Part shown: positions 56,131 through 64,000 of the stretch, one piece after another
Layout of the letters: every line of letters begins with the position of its first letter
Position numbering within the stretch: the stretch's first letter is position 1
From: Leptonema illini DSM 21528
GTDB taxonomy: Bacteria; Spirochaetota; Leptospiria; Leptospirales; Leptonemataceae
Assembly (NCBI RefSeq): GCF_000243335.1
Contig: NZ_JH597773.1
Coordinates: 50,244 to 114,243, forward strand
DNA: 64,000 bases
Direction of reading: 5' to 3'
Notes under the pieces: generated by a model
Databases searched by the model: none
The model's input: only the letters and a program-made list of their open reading frames with translations
What the model was told of the DNA's origin: nothing
Made by a program: the position numbers and the translations under genes

Positions 56131-56281
56131 CAGCTGAAAAAGTCCATCCGTGGACTTTTTCAGCTGACGGATTTTTGCGCTAAGCCCAAAAATCCTTACA
56201 AAATGGCCTTTTTGGAAAAAGGCCATTTTGGCAAAACATCCTATTTTGCCTTAGCAGGCTGCTTTTTCAACAGCCTGCTAA
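56131..56281. repeat. Cluster of five consecutive perfect hairpins
   Basis: Stem 1: 56131-56146 with 56151-56166 (16 bp, 4-nt loop). Stem 2: 56169-56177 with 56187-56195 (9 bp). Stem 3: 56199-56213 with 56216-56230 (15 bp, 2-nt loop). Stem 4: 56230-56236 with 56244-56250 (7 bp). Stem 5: 56251-56261 with 56271-56281 (11 bp). All stems are perfect. They lie between the convergent adaptor (+) and cyclase (-) genes, and stem 5 covers the cyclase stop codon. T-rich arms in stems 1 and 3 could also terminate transcription both ways. Confidence 0.85.
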
Positions 56282-58221
56282 TCCGCGCGCCTCTGCACGA
56301 GCCTGTACATCATCATCTGCCCTTTGCCCTTGACATCGACGAATCCGCGCGATTCACAGTGCAGGCGATCCCGAACAAGCTGATACGTCGCTTCTGAGAC
56401 GTTGATGGTTCCGGGCGCCGCATGCGATTCCATACGGCTGGCGACGTTTACCGTATCGCCCCAGATATCGAAGGCGAACTTTTTGCTGCCGATCACGCCC
56501 GCAGTAACGGGACCGCTGTGAATGCCGATGCGATAGGACCAGATACGACGACCTTCGCGCTCTTTGCGGCTCATGTAGTTATCCATCCATGCTTTGATTT
56601 CGAAAGCCGCCTCACAGCATCGAATCGCATGATCGGGTTGAGCGACCGGTACGCCCGACACGGCCATATAGGAGTCGCCGATGGTTTTCAATTTTTCGAT
56701 GCCGCTACGTTCCATGATTTCGTCAAAGGCGCGAAAGCAATGGTCCAGCTCGCTTACCAGATCGCCGGGGTTCATCGACTCGCTGAAATGCGTGAAATCC
56801 ACGAAGTCGATGAAAATCACCGATACGGACGGATAAAACATCGGACGCACGCTGCCCTGCCTCTTGAGCTCTGAAGCGACCTCTTCGGGCAGAATATTCT
56901 TTAAGAGGCCGTCCGAGCGATCTCTCTCGACCTGAAGATCCTGCGTTCTTTCTTTCACTTTTTCGTCGAGTTCGCGCGTAAGGGTTTCGGCGGTCTGAAA
57001 GGCCGTGGCAAACCTTTTCGAAAGCAGAAAGGCCTGCGCAAAGAAGAATACGAACAGGCCGAACGGAACAAGAAATACCGAATCGATAAGCCTCATCGCA
57101 TAGAGCGCATCGTTCAAATAGGCCGCAAGAAAGATCGTAGATCCGGCAAGAAACGAGCGCGCCGTTTCACGATGATGCAGCGTCGCACGGATCAGCACGT
57201 AGAAGAAATAGCCGGCCGCTACGAGCGTATAAAGCTGAAAGGCCATCAGCGATTGCGAATACACCTGCATCGGCAGAAACAGGACGATCAGCACAAACGG
57301 AACGGGCGTCAGCACAGCGATGCGATCGATCCAGCGAACGCCTTCATCCGGATAAAGACGCCTTATAAAGAGGATTAAAGGCGAAGCGGCCATATAGAAC
57401 GTTAAGTATTCGAGAAAGGTCGAGATCTTCCAGGTAATGGGCGCAAGACGAAAAAGGAAGGCCTCGCCCGTAACGGCCAGTCTGACAGAGATGACCAGGG
57501 CAAAACACGAAAAATAAAACGTCGACGGATCTTTCGGACGCAGCACAAAAAGCCCGAAATGATACAGAGCGATCAGAAAGAGCGACCCGGAGAGAAAGAC
57601 GTCAAAAAACAGGCTGCGCTCCTGAGCCAGCTTCAGCTCCGATTCCTGCCCCAGCTGAATCGCATCTCGAAACCCGGGTCTCGGATAAATCGAGTTAACC
57701 ATGTGAAGCGTAACGCGATTCACGCCTGGCGTTGCGGGAACGGATCGCACAAGAGGTGCATAATAAAGCGGAAAAACATCGGCCTCCTGTTTATAGATAT
57801 TCGCGTTGCGAGCGATCTCCACTCCGTTCCAGTATAGCACAAAGGCCGTATCCATAGACGGAATACGCACGGCAAGAGGCGCAAAGGCCTCGGGCAAAAC
57901 GACGTCGGCCTCAAAGACGGCCTCACCCGATATCGCTACGGGCAGACGGCTTTTATAGTCCATCCAGTGCGACGGCACCGGAACCATCGTCGTGCCTTCC
58001 AGCGTCTGTGAGGGATCTCCGAGCTCATTCCAGCGAAAGCGCCATTCGCCCGACAGTGGAACAGGTCGATTCTGAAACTGATAGTTCGTAAGCTCGATTC
58101 TACCGGCGAGTACTTCGGGCAGCACTTCGGATTTCGGCAACCGACATCCGGCCGAAGAAAAGAAAAAGAGAAGTAAGAACAAAAGGCCGCTCAATGACAT
58201 CAGGCGCACGTTTGCATTCAT
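56278..58221 (-). CDS. Adenylate/guanylate cyclase with DISM/7TM sensor
   Basis: 647 residues. A signal with SAGC lipobox-like end (LLFLLLFFFSSAGC) precedes a jelly-roll extracellular domain (about 30-185: LSGEWRFRWNELGD, VPSHWMDYKSRLP), like 7TMR-DISM extracellular units. Seven helices follow at about 195-395, then a short coiled coil (ELDEKVKERTQDLQVERDR). The class III cyclase domain (about 440-640) has SVIFIDFVDFTHFSESM, KLKTIGDSYMAVSG, RIGIHSGPVTAGVIG and DIWGDTVNVASRMES. Both metal-binding Asp residues are present, so catalysis is expected; ATP versus GTP preference is not certain. It likely makes cAMP in response to an external ligand. Confidence 0.9.
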   Translation of the reverse strand: MNANVRLMSLSGLLFLLLFFFSSAGCRLPKSEVLPEVLAGRIELTNYQFQNRPVPLSGEWRFRWNELGDPSQTLEGTTMVPVPSHWMDYKSRLPVAISGEAVFEADVVLPEAFAPLAVRIPSMDTAFVLYWNGVEIARNANIYKQEADVFPLYYAPLVRSVPATPGVNRVTLHMVNSIYPRPGFRDAIQLGQESELKLAQERSLFFDVFLSGSLFLIALYHFGLFVLRPKDPSTFYFSCFALVISVRLAVTGEAFLFRLAPITWKISTFLEYLTFYMAASPLILFIRRLYPDEGVRWIDRIAVLTPVPFVLIVLFLPMQVYSQSLMAFQLYTLVAAGYFFYVLIRATLHHRETARSFLAGSTIFLAAYLNDALYAMRLIDSVFLVPFGLFVFFFAQAFLLSKRFATAFQTAETLTRELDEKVKERTQDLQVERDRSDGLLKNILPEEVASELKRQGSVRPMFYPSVSVIFIDFVDFTHFSESMNPGDLVSELDHCFRAFDEIMERSGIEKLKTIGDSYMAVSGVPVAQPDHAIRCCEAAFEIKAWMDNYMSRKEREGRRIWSYRIGIHSGPVTAGVIGSKKFAFDIWGDTVNVASRMESHAAPGTINVSEATYQLVRDRLHCESRGFVDVKGKGQMMMYRLVQRRAD

Positions 58222-58338
58222 GTGCGACGAAGTCTGCCATAGAGGCGCTGCTTCCGCAAGCGAATTTTCCAGATCCGCTCTTCAGGAGGCGGTTAAATCA
58301 GCAGGAAAAGCCCGGACGTCTTCGCGCAATCGCGTCCG

Positions 58339-58950
58339 TTAAGAATGCAGGACCGTGTTGCTCTCGCAAAGATGCAAGAATCTGCTCCGGCTTACAGTCA
58401 TGAGGATACCGTCATGATGGGCCAGCGCATTGCCGCCGAAGAAATCGCGCAGGAGCAACCGCTGCTCAAATCCGTGCCTGGCGTAAAGCCGCCGGGCTGG
58501 ATGCCATGATTCGGCGACAGTCAGGATGATCTGTTCGATCTGCTCGTATTTAAAGAGGATGCTTCGCAATCCCTCTCGCAACAGCACCGATGCATGCCCT
58601 CTGTTTCGATGAAGCGGATGAACGGCGATGCTCGATATATAGAGGCTATGGCCGTCAGCATGATGCGAGCAGACCTCTTCAGGCCACTCTTCAAACAGTT
58701 CTTCAGTCCAATGCTCGACCGACCAGAGTTCGGTCGTAAGAAAACCGACGACCTCATCGGATTCTTCAAGAAGTAAACAGCCGGCGGCGAACTGTTCTAT
58801 GCGGCTGCTGTAGATCTCTTCGCCTTCCCAGGCGTCGGGATCAAAAGAGAGGCCTTCAAGCTGTAGAATAGCGTTCCGGTCATTCAGGGTAACGGGTCGA
58901 ATCCTGAACGAAACGGCCGGAGCATTCTGCATCGATGGCATGGAGGGCAT
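58339..58950 (-). CDS. GNAT-family N-acetyltransferase
   Basis: 203 residues from ATG 58950 (58932 also possible); the frame extends upstream to 59148 but overlaps the GGDEF-EAL gene. FRIRPVTLNDRNAILQLEGLSF opens the fold. The acetyl-CoA site is HSLYISSIAVHPLHRNRGHASVLLREGL, with the R/Q-x-x-G-x-A pattern as RNRGHA. LTVAESWHPARRLYARHGFEQ is the later helix-strand segment. A RimI-like protein or small-molecule acetyltransferase; the acceptor is unknown. It sits between two second-messenger genes on the same strand. Confidence 0.85.
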   Translation of the reverse strand: MPSMPSMQNAPAVSFRIRPVTLNDRNAILQLEGLSFDPDAWEGEEIYSSRIEQFAAGCLLLEESDEVVGFLTTELWSVEHWTEELFEEWPEEVCSHHADGHSLYISSIAVHPLHRNRGHASVLLREGLRSILFKYEQIEQIILTVAESWHPARRLYARHGFEQRLLLRDFFGGNALAHHDGILMTVSRSRFLHLCESNTVLHS

Positions 58951-59011
58951 GGATGATTCCGAAAATGCGCCGACGCTTTTCGTGACAAGGCAAAAAACCC
59001 GTCCGTGAAGC

Positions 59012-61927
59012 CTATTCAGAGGAGCGCCCGACATAGGCCTCAAATTCTTCGAGATCCAGCGGCGGACTGAAAAGATATCCCTGAAACGCCCGACAGCCAT
59101 GCCCGACCAGGAAATCTCGCTGCTCTTCGGTCTCCACGCCTTCGGCAAGAACGGTTAATCCAAGGTTTTCGCCAAGCTGGATGATCGTTCGCGCAATCGC
59201 TTGATTCGCTTGAATATGAAGCAGATCGGCCACAAAGGACTGATCTATCTTCACCTGATCGAGCGGCAACCGCCTCAAATACGAAAGCGACGAATAGCCC
59301 GTTCCAAAATCGTCCAGGGAAAACTTCAGGCCGATCGCTTTCAGCTCGTTCATGCGCTCGATAACCTCGTCGGTGTCGCTGAAAAGCATGCTTTCGGTTA
59401 GCTCAAGCTTCAACTTCTCGGGTAGAGCACCGGTTTCATTCAGGAGGCGCTTCACCCAGCGCGTCAGGTGCGGCACCTTTACCTGCTGAGCGCTGATGTT
59501 AACGGCAAGCGTCAGATGCGAGAATCGCTCGTCGTTCTTCCAGAGCGCAAGCTGCCTGCAGGCTGTTTCGAAGACAAACTGACCTATGGCAACGATCAGA
59601 CCGCTCTCTTCAGCGATCGGAATAAATCGGCCCGGCGGAATGACGCCTGACACGGGATGCCTCCAGCGAACGAGGGCTTCGGCTCCGATCACCCTGCCCG
59701 ATTCGTTCACCTGCGGCTGATACTGAACGAAAAGATGACCTTCGCGAACGGCTCTGTGAAGGTCCTCGAGAATCGACGACCGGTTAACGACGGTCGCCTG
59801 CATCTGCATATCGAAGAATCGCACATGTCCGCGACCGGCCGATTTCGCGCTGTAAAGAGCCGTATCGCATCGTTTCAAGAGCTCGTCGGGCGACAGAGCG
59901 GAGTCGGTGAACAGAACCACTCCGATGCTTGTCGAGCAGTAGTATTGAAACTGCCGCTCGCTGCTGGCATCTTCGAGAACGAACGGGCGACTCAGAGCCT
60001 CTTGAAGCCGCAGAGCCGTCGTTTCGGCCTGCCTGGCTCCGACATCGCCTCGATCAAGATTATCGAGTATGACGATGAATTCATCTCCGCCGGGATGACT
60101 GACCGTATCGCCGCCATGAAGCACGGACTTCAATCTCTTGCCCGCTTCGACCAGAAGGCTATCGCCGACCGTGTGCCCGTAGGACTCATTGATAACCTTG
60201 AAGTCATCCAGATCAAGAAGCAGCAACGCTCCCTGTCGACGGCGCTCCTCCACCGAGGCGATCAGCTGTCGCAGGCGATCCATCATCAGCTTGCGATTGG
60301 GCAGCTCGGTTAAAGGATCGTATAACGAAAGCCGCTCGATCGTTTCGGCGGCCGCCTTGTTCTCAGAAAGATCGCTGCAGCTGGCCACATAGTGGGTCAC
60401 CTCACCGGCCGCTCCCTTTACCTGAGAGATCATCAGCCATTCCGGATACACTTCGCCGTTCTTGCGCCGGTTATAAATCTCACCCTGCCAGACGCCCGCT
60501 TCATTGATCTCCTTCCACATGGCCGAATAGAATGATCGATTCTGCCGTCCCGATTGAAAGATGCGCGGAGTCTTTCCGATCAGCTCATCGGCTGTATAAC
60601 CTGTAATCTGCGTGAAGGCCGGATTCACTCTCAATATGCGCTGCGAAGCGTCGGTGATAAAGAGGCCGATATTGGCCTCGAACGTTTTCGCCGCCAGACG
60701 CAGCTCTTTCTCGGCCTCGCGAATCTCGGTAATATCGTGCGCTATACCGAGAATTCCGATCAGCTCGCCGTCTGACAGATACATCGGAGTCTTCGTCGTT
60801 TCATATTGTCGCACGCCTCCGCCCGGTTGAGGGATGATCTCTTCGTTACGAACGGGGCGTCCCTGTTCAAGCGCCATTCGATCCCGGCGGCGATAGACGA
60901 TCCCGAGGCTTTCACCGAATAAATCTTCATCACGCCGTCCGATAATCTGTTCTTCTGTTCGTTGAACCAGGCGCCCGAAGGCCGCGTTGCAGGCAAGATA
61001 GACGCCCGCTTCGTTCTTCAGCCAGACCGGATCGGGAATAGTCGAAAGCAGCGTATCGAGTCGCGAACGTTCCATCTCAAGGATTCGGTAGGGCAGCCTG
61101 ACACCGGAATAGAAGAGCCCGCGATAAACAAGACCGTACGAGACCACCTTATACAGATGTCCTAGTACGTTATGCAGATCGGTAACGTCGGCATAAAACG
61201 TGAAGAACATCTCAGACAGGGCATGCACCCAGGAGGCGGCCCCCAGCCATAGCAGATTGTCGTTCTTCTCTGCCCTTCCCTGACGAAAGAGCAGAATGGA
61301 CGCCATCGCAAAGGCTATCGTAAGCAAATACTCCGCACCGATCTTCAAAGGAGTGAGTCCTTCGCCGGGAACAAATAGCGCCGGTATCTTCCCTATAGCG
61401 AAAAAAGCTACATACCAGATCAAAGCGGATAGCACGAACGAAAGCAGAAAAATGGCATAGCTCTTTCTGACCGCTATGACCCGCCGGGGAAGGAACACCA
61501 CGCCAAACAACACCAATACGGCAACCAGGCGTCCGGCAAGCCACAGAAAGGTAGGACGATCAACCGCGCTTTCGGCCAGAAAGAAAGGCATACCCGAATA
61601 GCTCATCGTATGGGCAAGATCGACGAGAGCGATACAGAGGAATCCGGCCCCCAGCACGATCCGGCGAAGGCGGTTCTCCTGATACATCAGGCTCCAGGCC
61701 AGCAGAAACACCATCAACGACACGGCTATGGCCGGCAGTTCCAATAATATATGAAGAGATGCGTAGCCGTGACCAAAAGGTGCGACAAGATCAGAGGACG
61801 CCAGCCAGTAGGCCGGAATAAAAAGCAGTGTGAGAGCGATTCCCCAGGCCATCTGCCGGTTCCACAGAACCCGCAAGAGTCTGCGACCCGGCGCTCTCGA
61901 TAGACGTTGAAGGACCGCCTCATTCAT
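59012..61927 (-). CDS. MASE3-PAS-PAS-GGDEF-EAL c-di-GMP protein
   Basis: 971 residues from ATG 61927. A MASE3-type membrane sensor of about seven helices covers residues 25-265 (with VDLAHTMSYSGMPFFLAES). PAS domains follow at about 285-395 (SRLDTLLSTIPDPVWLKNEAGVYLACN) and 405-520 (NIGLFITDASQRILRVNPAFTQITGY). The GGDEF domain (about 530-695) has the intact motif in SHPGGDEFIVIL. The EAL domain (about 710-960) has AEALVRWRHP and SLDDFGTGYSSLSYLRRLP. Both signature motifs are intact, so the protein could make or degrade c-di-GMP; which prevails cannot be told. Confidence 0.95.
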   Translation of the reverse strand: MNEAVLQRLSRAPGRRLLRVLWNRQMAWGIALTLLFIPAYWLASSDLVAPFGHGYASLHILLELPAIAVSLMVFLLAWSLMYQENRLRRIVLGAGFLCIALVDLAHTMSYSGMPFFLAESAVDRPTFLWLAGRLVAVLVLFGVVFLPRRVIAVRKSYAIFLLSFVLSALIWYVAFFAIGKIPALFVPGEGLTPLKIGAEYLLTIAFAMASILLFRQGRAEKNDNLLWLGAASWVHALSEMFFTFYADVTDLHNVLGHLYKVVSYGLVYRGLFYSGVRLPYRILEMERSRLDTLLSTIPDPVWLKNEAGVYLACNAAFGRLVQRTEEQIIGRRDEDLFGESLGIVYRRRDRMALEQGRPVRNEEIIPQPGGGVRQYETTKTPMYLSDGELIGILGIAHDITEIREAEKELRLAAKTFEANIGLFITDASQRILRVNPAFTQITGYTADELIGKTPRIFQSGRQNRSFYSAMWKEINEAGVWQGEIYNRRKNGEVYPEWLMISQVKGAAGEVTHYVASCSDLSENKAAAETIERLSLYDPLTELPNRKLMMDRLRQLIASVEERRRQGALLLLDLDDFKVINESYGHTVGDSLLVEAGKRLKSVLHGGDTVSHPGGDEFIVILDNLDRGDVGARQAETTALRLQEALSRPFVLEDASSERQFQYYCSTSIGVVLFTDSALSPDELLKRCDTALYSAKSAGRGHVRFFDMQMQATVVNRSSILEDLHRAVREGHLFVQYQPQVNESGRVIGAEALVRWRHPVSGVIPPGRFIPIAEESGLIVAIGQFVFETACRQLALWKNDERFSHLTLAVNISAQQVKVPHLTRWVKRLLNETGALPEKLKLELTESMLFSDTDEVIERMNELKAIGLKFSLDDFGTGYSSLSYLRRLPLDQVKIDQSFVADLLHIQANQAIARTIIQLGENLGLTVLAEGVETEEQRDFLVGHGCRAFQGYLFSPPLDLEEFEAYVGRSSE

Positions 61928-62027
61928 AACAGAAATGTTGCTATAGTAGACGCTGAAAATCCCTGCAATCCGTTTTTTTCCTGTCAACACACGCGAAAAC
62001 AGCGCTCACCGTCGCAAAATGATGGCG

Positions 62028-63896
62028 CTACCGCCCGAGCGCCGTCGTCTCTTCGCGCGGATCTGCTCCGGCGATCAGCTTCCCGTCCGCAGCGACCATG
62101 ATCGCCCCGACCGCTCCGAAATCCTTATCCCACAGCGGATCTTCTTCTGGTGTATAACCCAGATCACGCAAGCCTGCTGCTGCCGTCGCATACAGATCGG
62201 CCTCAAGACGGATATGCGCCGGCGAGGACTCATGCGGCGCAAACGACGAAGGCCAGGCGATCGAATAGAAGCGCGGAGCGGCGATGGCCTGAGCCAGATC
62301 CATACCGAACACATGCATGTTCAAGAAAACCTGAACAAGGGCCTGCGCCTGCATATCGCCTCCGGGAGTCGAAAAGGCCATGTGAAAGCGCCCGTCTTTG
62401 AAGACGATCACCGCATGCGGCGTTATACGCGGACGCTTCCCGGGCATGAGGGCGCTCACATGCGTCGGATCAAGCCGGAACTGATCCATGCGATTCCCCA
62501 GATTGAGCCCCGTACCTGGAATCATCGGCGTCTGCGGAAAATCCGACGGCGTCATGACGACGGCATTGCCTTTTGCGTCGACGATCACGAGCTGACTTGT
62601 ATCCTGTCCGGCCGAGAAATCGGTCATCGCAAGCAGCGACTGTGCCGGGCTCAGCCCCGCAAGCCTCTGCGATATAGAAAGCGCCTTCACCTGCCCCGCC
62701 GCCGGAAGTTCTGCAAAGGCCCGGTCGGTCATCGCCGCTCGACGTGTGGCTGCATATTCTTTTGAAAGAAGCCTTTCAAGAGGAACGTCGATAAAGGCCG
62801 CATCGCCCACATAGGTATCGCGATCGGCCATCGCCAGATCGATGGCCTGCGTCACCGTATGAATGTAGGCGGGCGAGTTATGGCCCATACCTTTCAGGTC
62901 GATGCCGTCGAGAGTCTGCAAGACAAGCGACTCCATGATGCCCTGCGACCAGGTGCCCGTCGCATACAGAGTATAGTCGCCGATGTGGCCGACGACGGGC
63001 TTCTCCCATCCGCCGGAGTATCTCGCAAGATCGTCATAGGTGATCAGCCCGCCTTCTTTTTTGTGATAGGCGGTGATCTTTTCGGCGATCGGTCCTTTAT
63101 AGAAATAATCGCGAAGGGCCTGCAGTGCCTCTTTGCGACTCGCCCCTTTTTTTAACGCCTCGCTTTCTGCCTGTGCCAGCTCTTCAAGCGTGTTCGCCAG
63201 ATCGGTGAAGACCATGCGATCGTGCAGATGCACGGGCCGCCACCACTCCCCTCTGATGAAGATGCGCGAATTTTCGGGCATGAGAATCGAGAATCCGATC
63301 CGTTCGACTAACGAAAAGTCAAGGTTGCGCACGATGATCGGATGCGCCGGGAAGCCCTCCCGCGCAACGACGATGGCCGGCCTGGAAAGCTCGGCGAAAG
63401 ACATCGTTCCGCATTCTTCAAGCAGGCTGATGATCACATCGGGCGATGCCGGAATCAGCTGCGACCACAGATCCATCTCGGGCACGGTCTCGAACCCCCG
63501 TTCTTTAAACCGTTCGATCGTCGCAGCCGCCGGCGCCTTTCCCGCCGCTATATAGGACTTCACCTCAGCCGTCTTCGCGTTATAATAAAGCATCGGCGCC
63601 ACGCCCGGAAACGAGGCCGCCTCGCCATGCGTCACGTTCAGCGTTAACAGCGTCGCCACGGCCGCATCGCAGGCCGTTCCGCCTTTCGCGAGAATATCGT
63701 AGCCGGCCTGCGACGCCCAGGGCGTTCCTGCAACGACGGCAAACTCTTTCACGTTTAATAGAGGCTTTTCTGTCTTTGTCGTAAAGGTATACGGCATCGG
63801 ATCGCGCGGGCCCTTCGGTAGCATCGCATACACGGCAAGTAGCGTCAGGATAAAGGCAAGCAGTCCGATTCCCGACCATTTGATGATTCGCTTCAT
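62028..63896 (-). CDS. Gamma-glutamyltransferase
   Basis: 622 residues from ATG 63896, which has GAGGGG six bases upstream. An N-terminal membrane anchor (WSGIGLLAFILTLLAVYAML) exports the enzyme. The large subunit includes GGTACDAAVATLLTLNVTHGEAA, and the autoprocessing Thr is in GQDTSQLVIVDAKGNAVVMT near 435; canonical enzymes read TTHxSVVD, so His is replaced by Gln. The Gly-Gly loop is STPGGDMQAQALVQVFLN. It cleaves glutathione and other gamma-glutamyl compounds in the periplasm, supplying amino acids or cysteine. Sequence homologues also act as cephalosporin acylases. Confidence 0.9.
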   Translation of the reverse strand: MKRIIKWSGIGLLAFILTLLAVYAMLPKGPRDPMPYTFTTKTEKPLLNVKEFAVVAGTPWASQAGYDILAKGGTACDAAVATLLTLNVTHGEAASFPGVAPMLYYNAKTAEVKSYIAAGKAPAAATIERFKERGFETVPEMDLWSQLIPASPDVIISLLEECGTMSFAELSRPAIVVAREGFPAHPIIVRNLDFSLVERIGFSILMPENSRIFIRGEWWRPVHLHDRMVFTDLANTLEELAQAESEALKKGASRKEALQALRDYFYKGPIAEKITAYHKKEGGLITYDDLARYSGGWEKPVVGHIGDYTLYATGTWSQGIMESLVLQTLDGIDLKGMGHNSPAYIHTVTQAIDLAMADRDTYVGDAAFIDVPLERLLSKEYAATRRAAMTDRAFAELPAAGQVKALSISQRLAGLSPAQSLLAMTDFSAGQDTSQLVIVDAKGNAVVMTPSDFPQTPMIPGTGLNLGNRMDQFRLDPTHVSALMPGKRPRITPHAVIVFKDGRFHMAFSTPGGDMQAQALVQVFLNMHVFGMDLAQAIAAPRFYSIAWPSSFAPHESSPAHIRLEADLYATAAAGLRDLGYTPEEDPLWDKDFGAVGAIMVAADGKLIAGADPREETTALGR

Positions 63897-63984
63897 AGTT
63901 CCCCTCAGAATCCCGTTCTGCGACGGGTGATTCAATGAATTCTCGGTCGGGCCAGAAGGCAACCAACAACTGTCTGGTTTTGTG

Positions 63985-64000
63985 GGGGGGGGGGGGGGGG
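63985..64000. repeat. Poly-G tract at the window end
   Basis: An uninterrupted run of 16 G reaches the last base, so its true length is unknown. It lies about 90 bp upstream of the gamma-glutamyltransferase start, in that gene's upstream region (poly-C on its coding strand). It may be a real, length-variable tract or an artefact at a contig edge. Confidence 0.6.

Overview
The window reads as chromosomal DNA of a spirochaete of the family Leptospiraceae, probably Leptonema-like. This rests on gene content and style: a lone fliM, an hrcA-grpE-dnaK-dnaJ operon under a CIRCE operator, a GnnA-like sugar dehydrogenase, a DUF1574/MBOAT pair, many small TPR, HEAT and lipoprotein genes, and diguanylate and adenylate cyclases with large membrane sensor domains. 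By eye the DNA is moderately GC-rich throughout. The species call is inference. About 50 protein genes are supported. I found no rRNA, tRNA or CRISPR array.

Layout. 1-6.5 kb (minus): SGNH protein (cut by the window edge), polyprenyl diphosphate synthase, SirB1-like protein, GT-C-like membrane protein, DUF420-like protein, FliM and a secreted protein. 6.6-10.5 kb: Uma2 nuclease (+), MiaB (-), a Cys-cluster protein (+) and a Gfo/Idh/MocA dehydrogenase (-), separated by strong bidirectional terminators. 10.6-15.7 kb: the heat-shock operon, read leftwards from a consensus promoter with a CIRCE element at the transcription start. 15.7-25.9 kb: TPR proteins, a phosphatase-superfamily enzyme, a fibronectin-III/TPR pair, a methyltransferase, a low-GC lipoprotein gene and MtaB. 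26-31.9 kb (minus): LolC/E permease, LolD ATPase, a fused McsA-McsB protein, ClpC and a small anchored protein in one apparent transcription unit.

31.9-37.2 kb (+): a membrane protein, then a repeat-rich region carrying a complete IS5-type element and a degenerate tandem repeat, then a TM2-membrane protein-inositol phosphatase operon. 37.3-45 kb (minus): an O-acyltransferase pair, a pseudouridine synthase with a 39-unit nine-residue repeat domain, an SH3-type lipoprotein, a HEAT protein and a PhaR-like regulator, which is divergent from an acyl-CoA dehydrogenase. 46.8-52 kb (minus): RecJ, a YidD-like lipoprotein, a ferritin-like protein and membrane proteins. 52.1-56.1 kb (+): an ABC ATPase-permease-adaptor operon. 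56.1-64 kb (minus): an array of perfect hairpins, then a 7TM adenylate cyclase, a GNAT enzyme, a MASE3-PAS-GGDEF-EAL protein and gamma-glutamyltransferase. The window ends in a run of at least 16 G.

The most unusual items are these. (1) Two roughly 100-nt structured elements sit directly after the stop codons of two unrelated genes; they keep the same secondary structure, including mismatch positions, while their stem sequences differ. (2) A McsA zinc-finger domain is fused to a shortened McsB arginine-kinase domain next to clpC. (3) Five consecutive perfect hairpins fall within 151 bp. (4) A pseudouridine synthase carries a hypervariable-looking repeat extension. (5) A roughly 30-bp degenerate tandem repeat lies beside the IS element.
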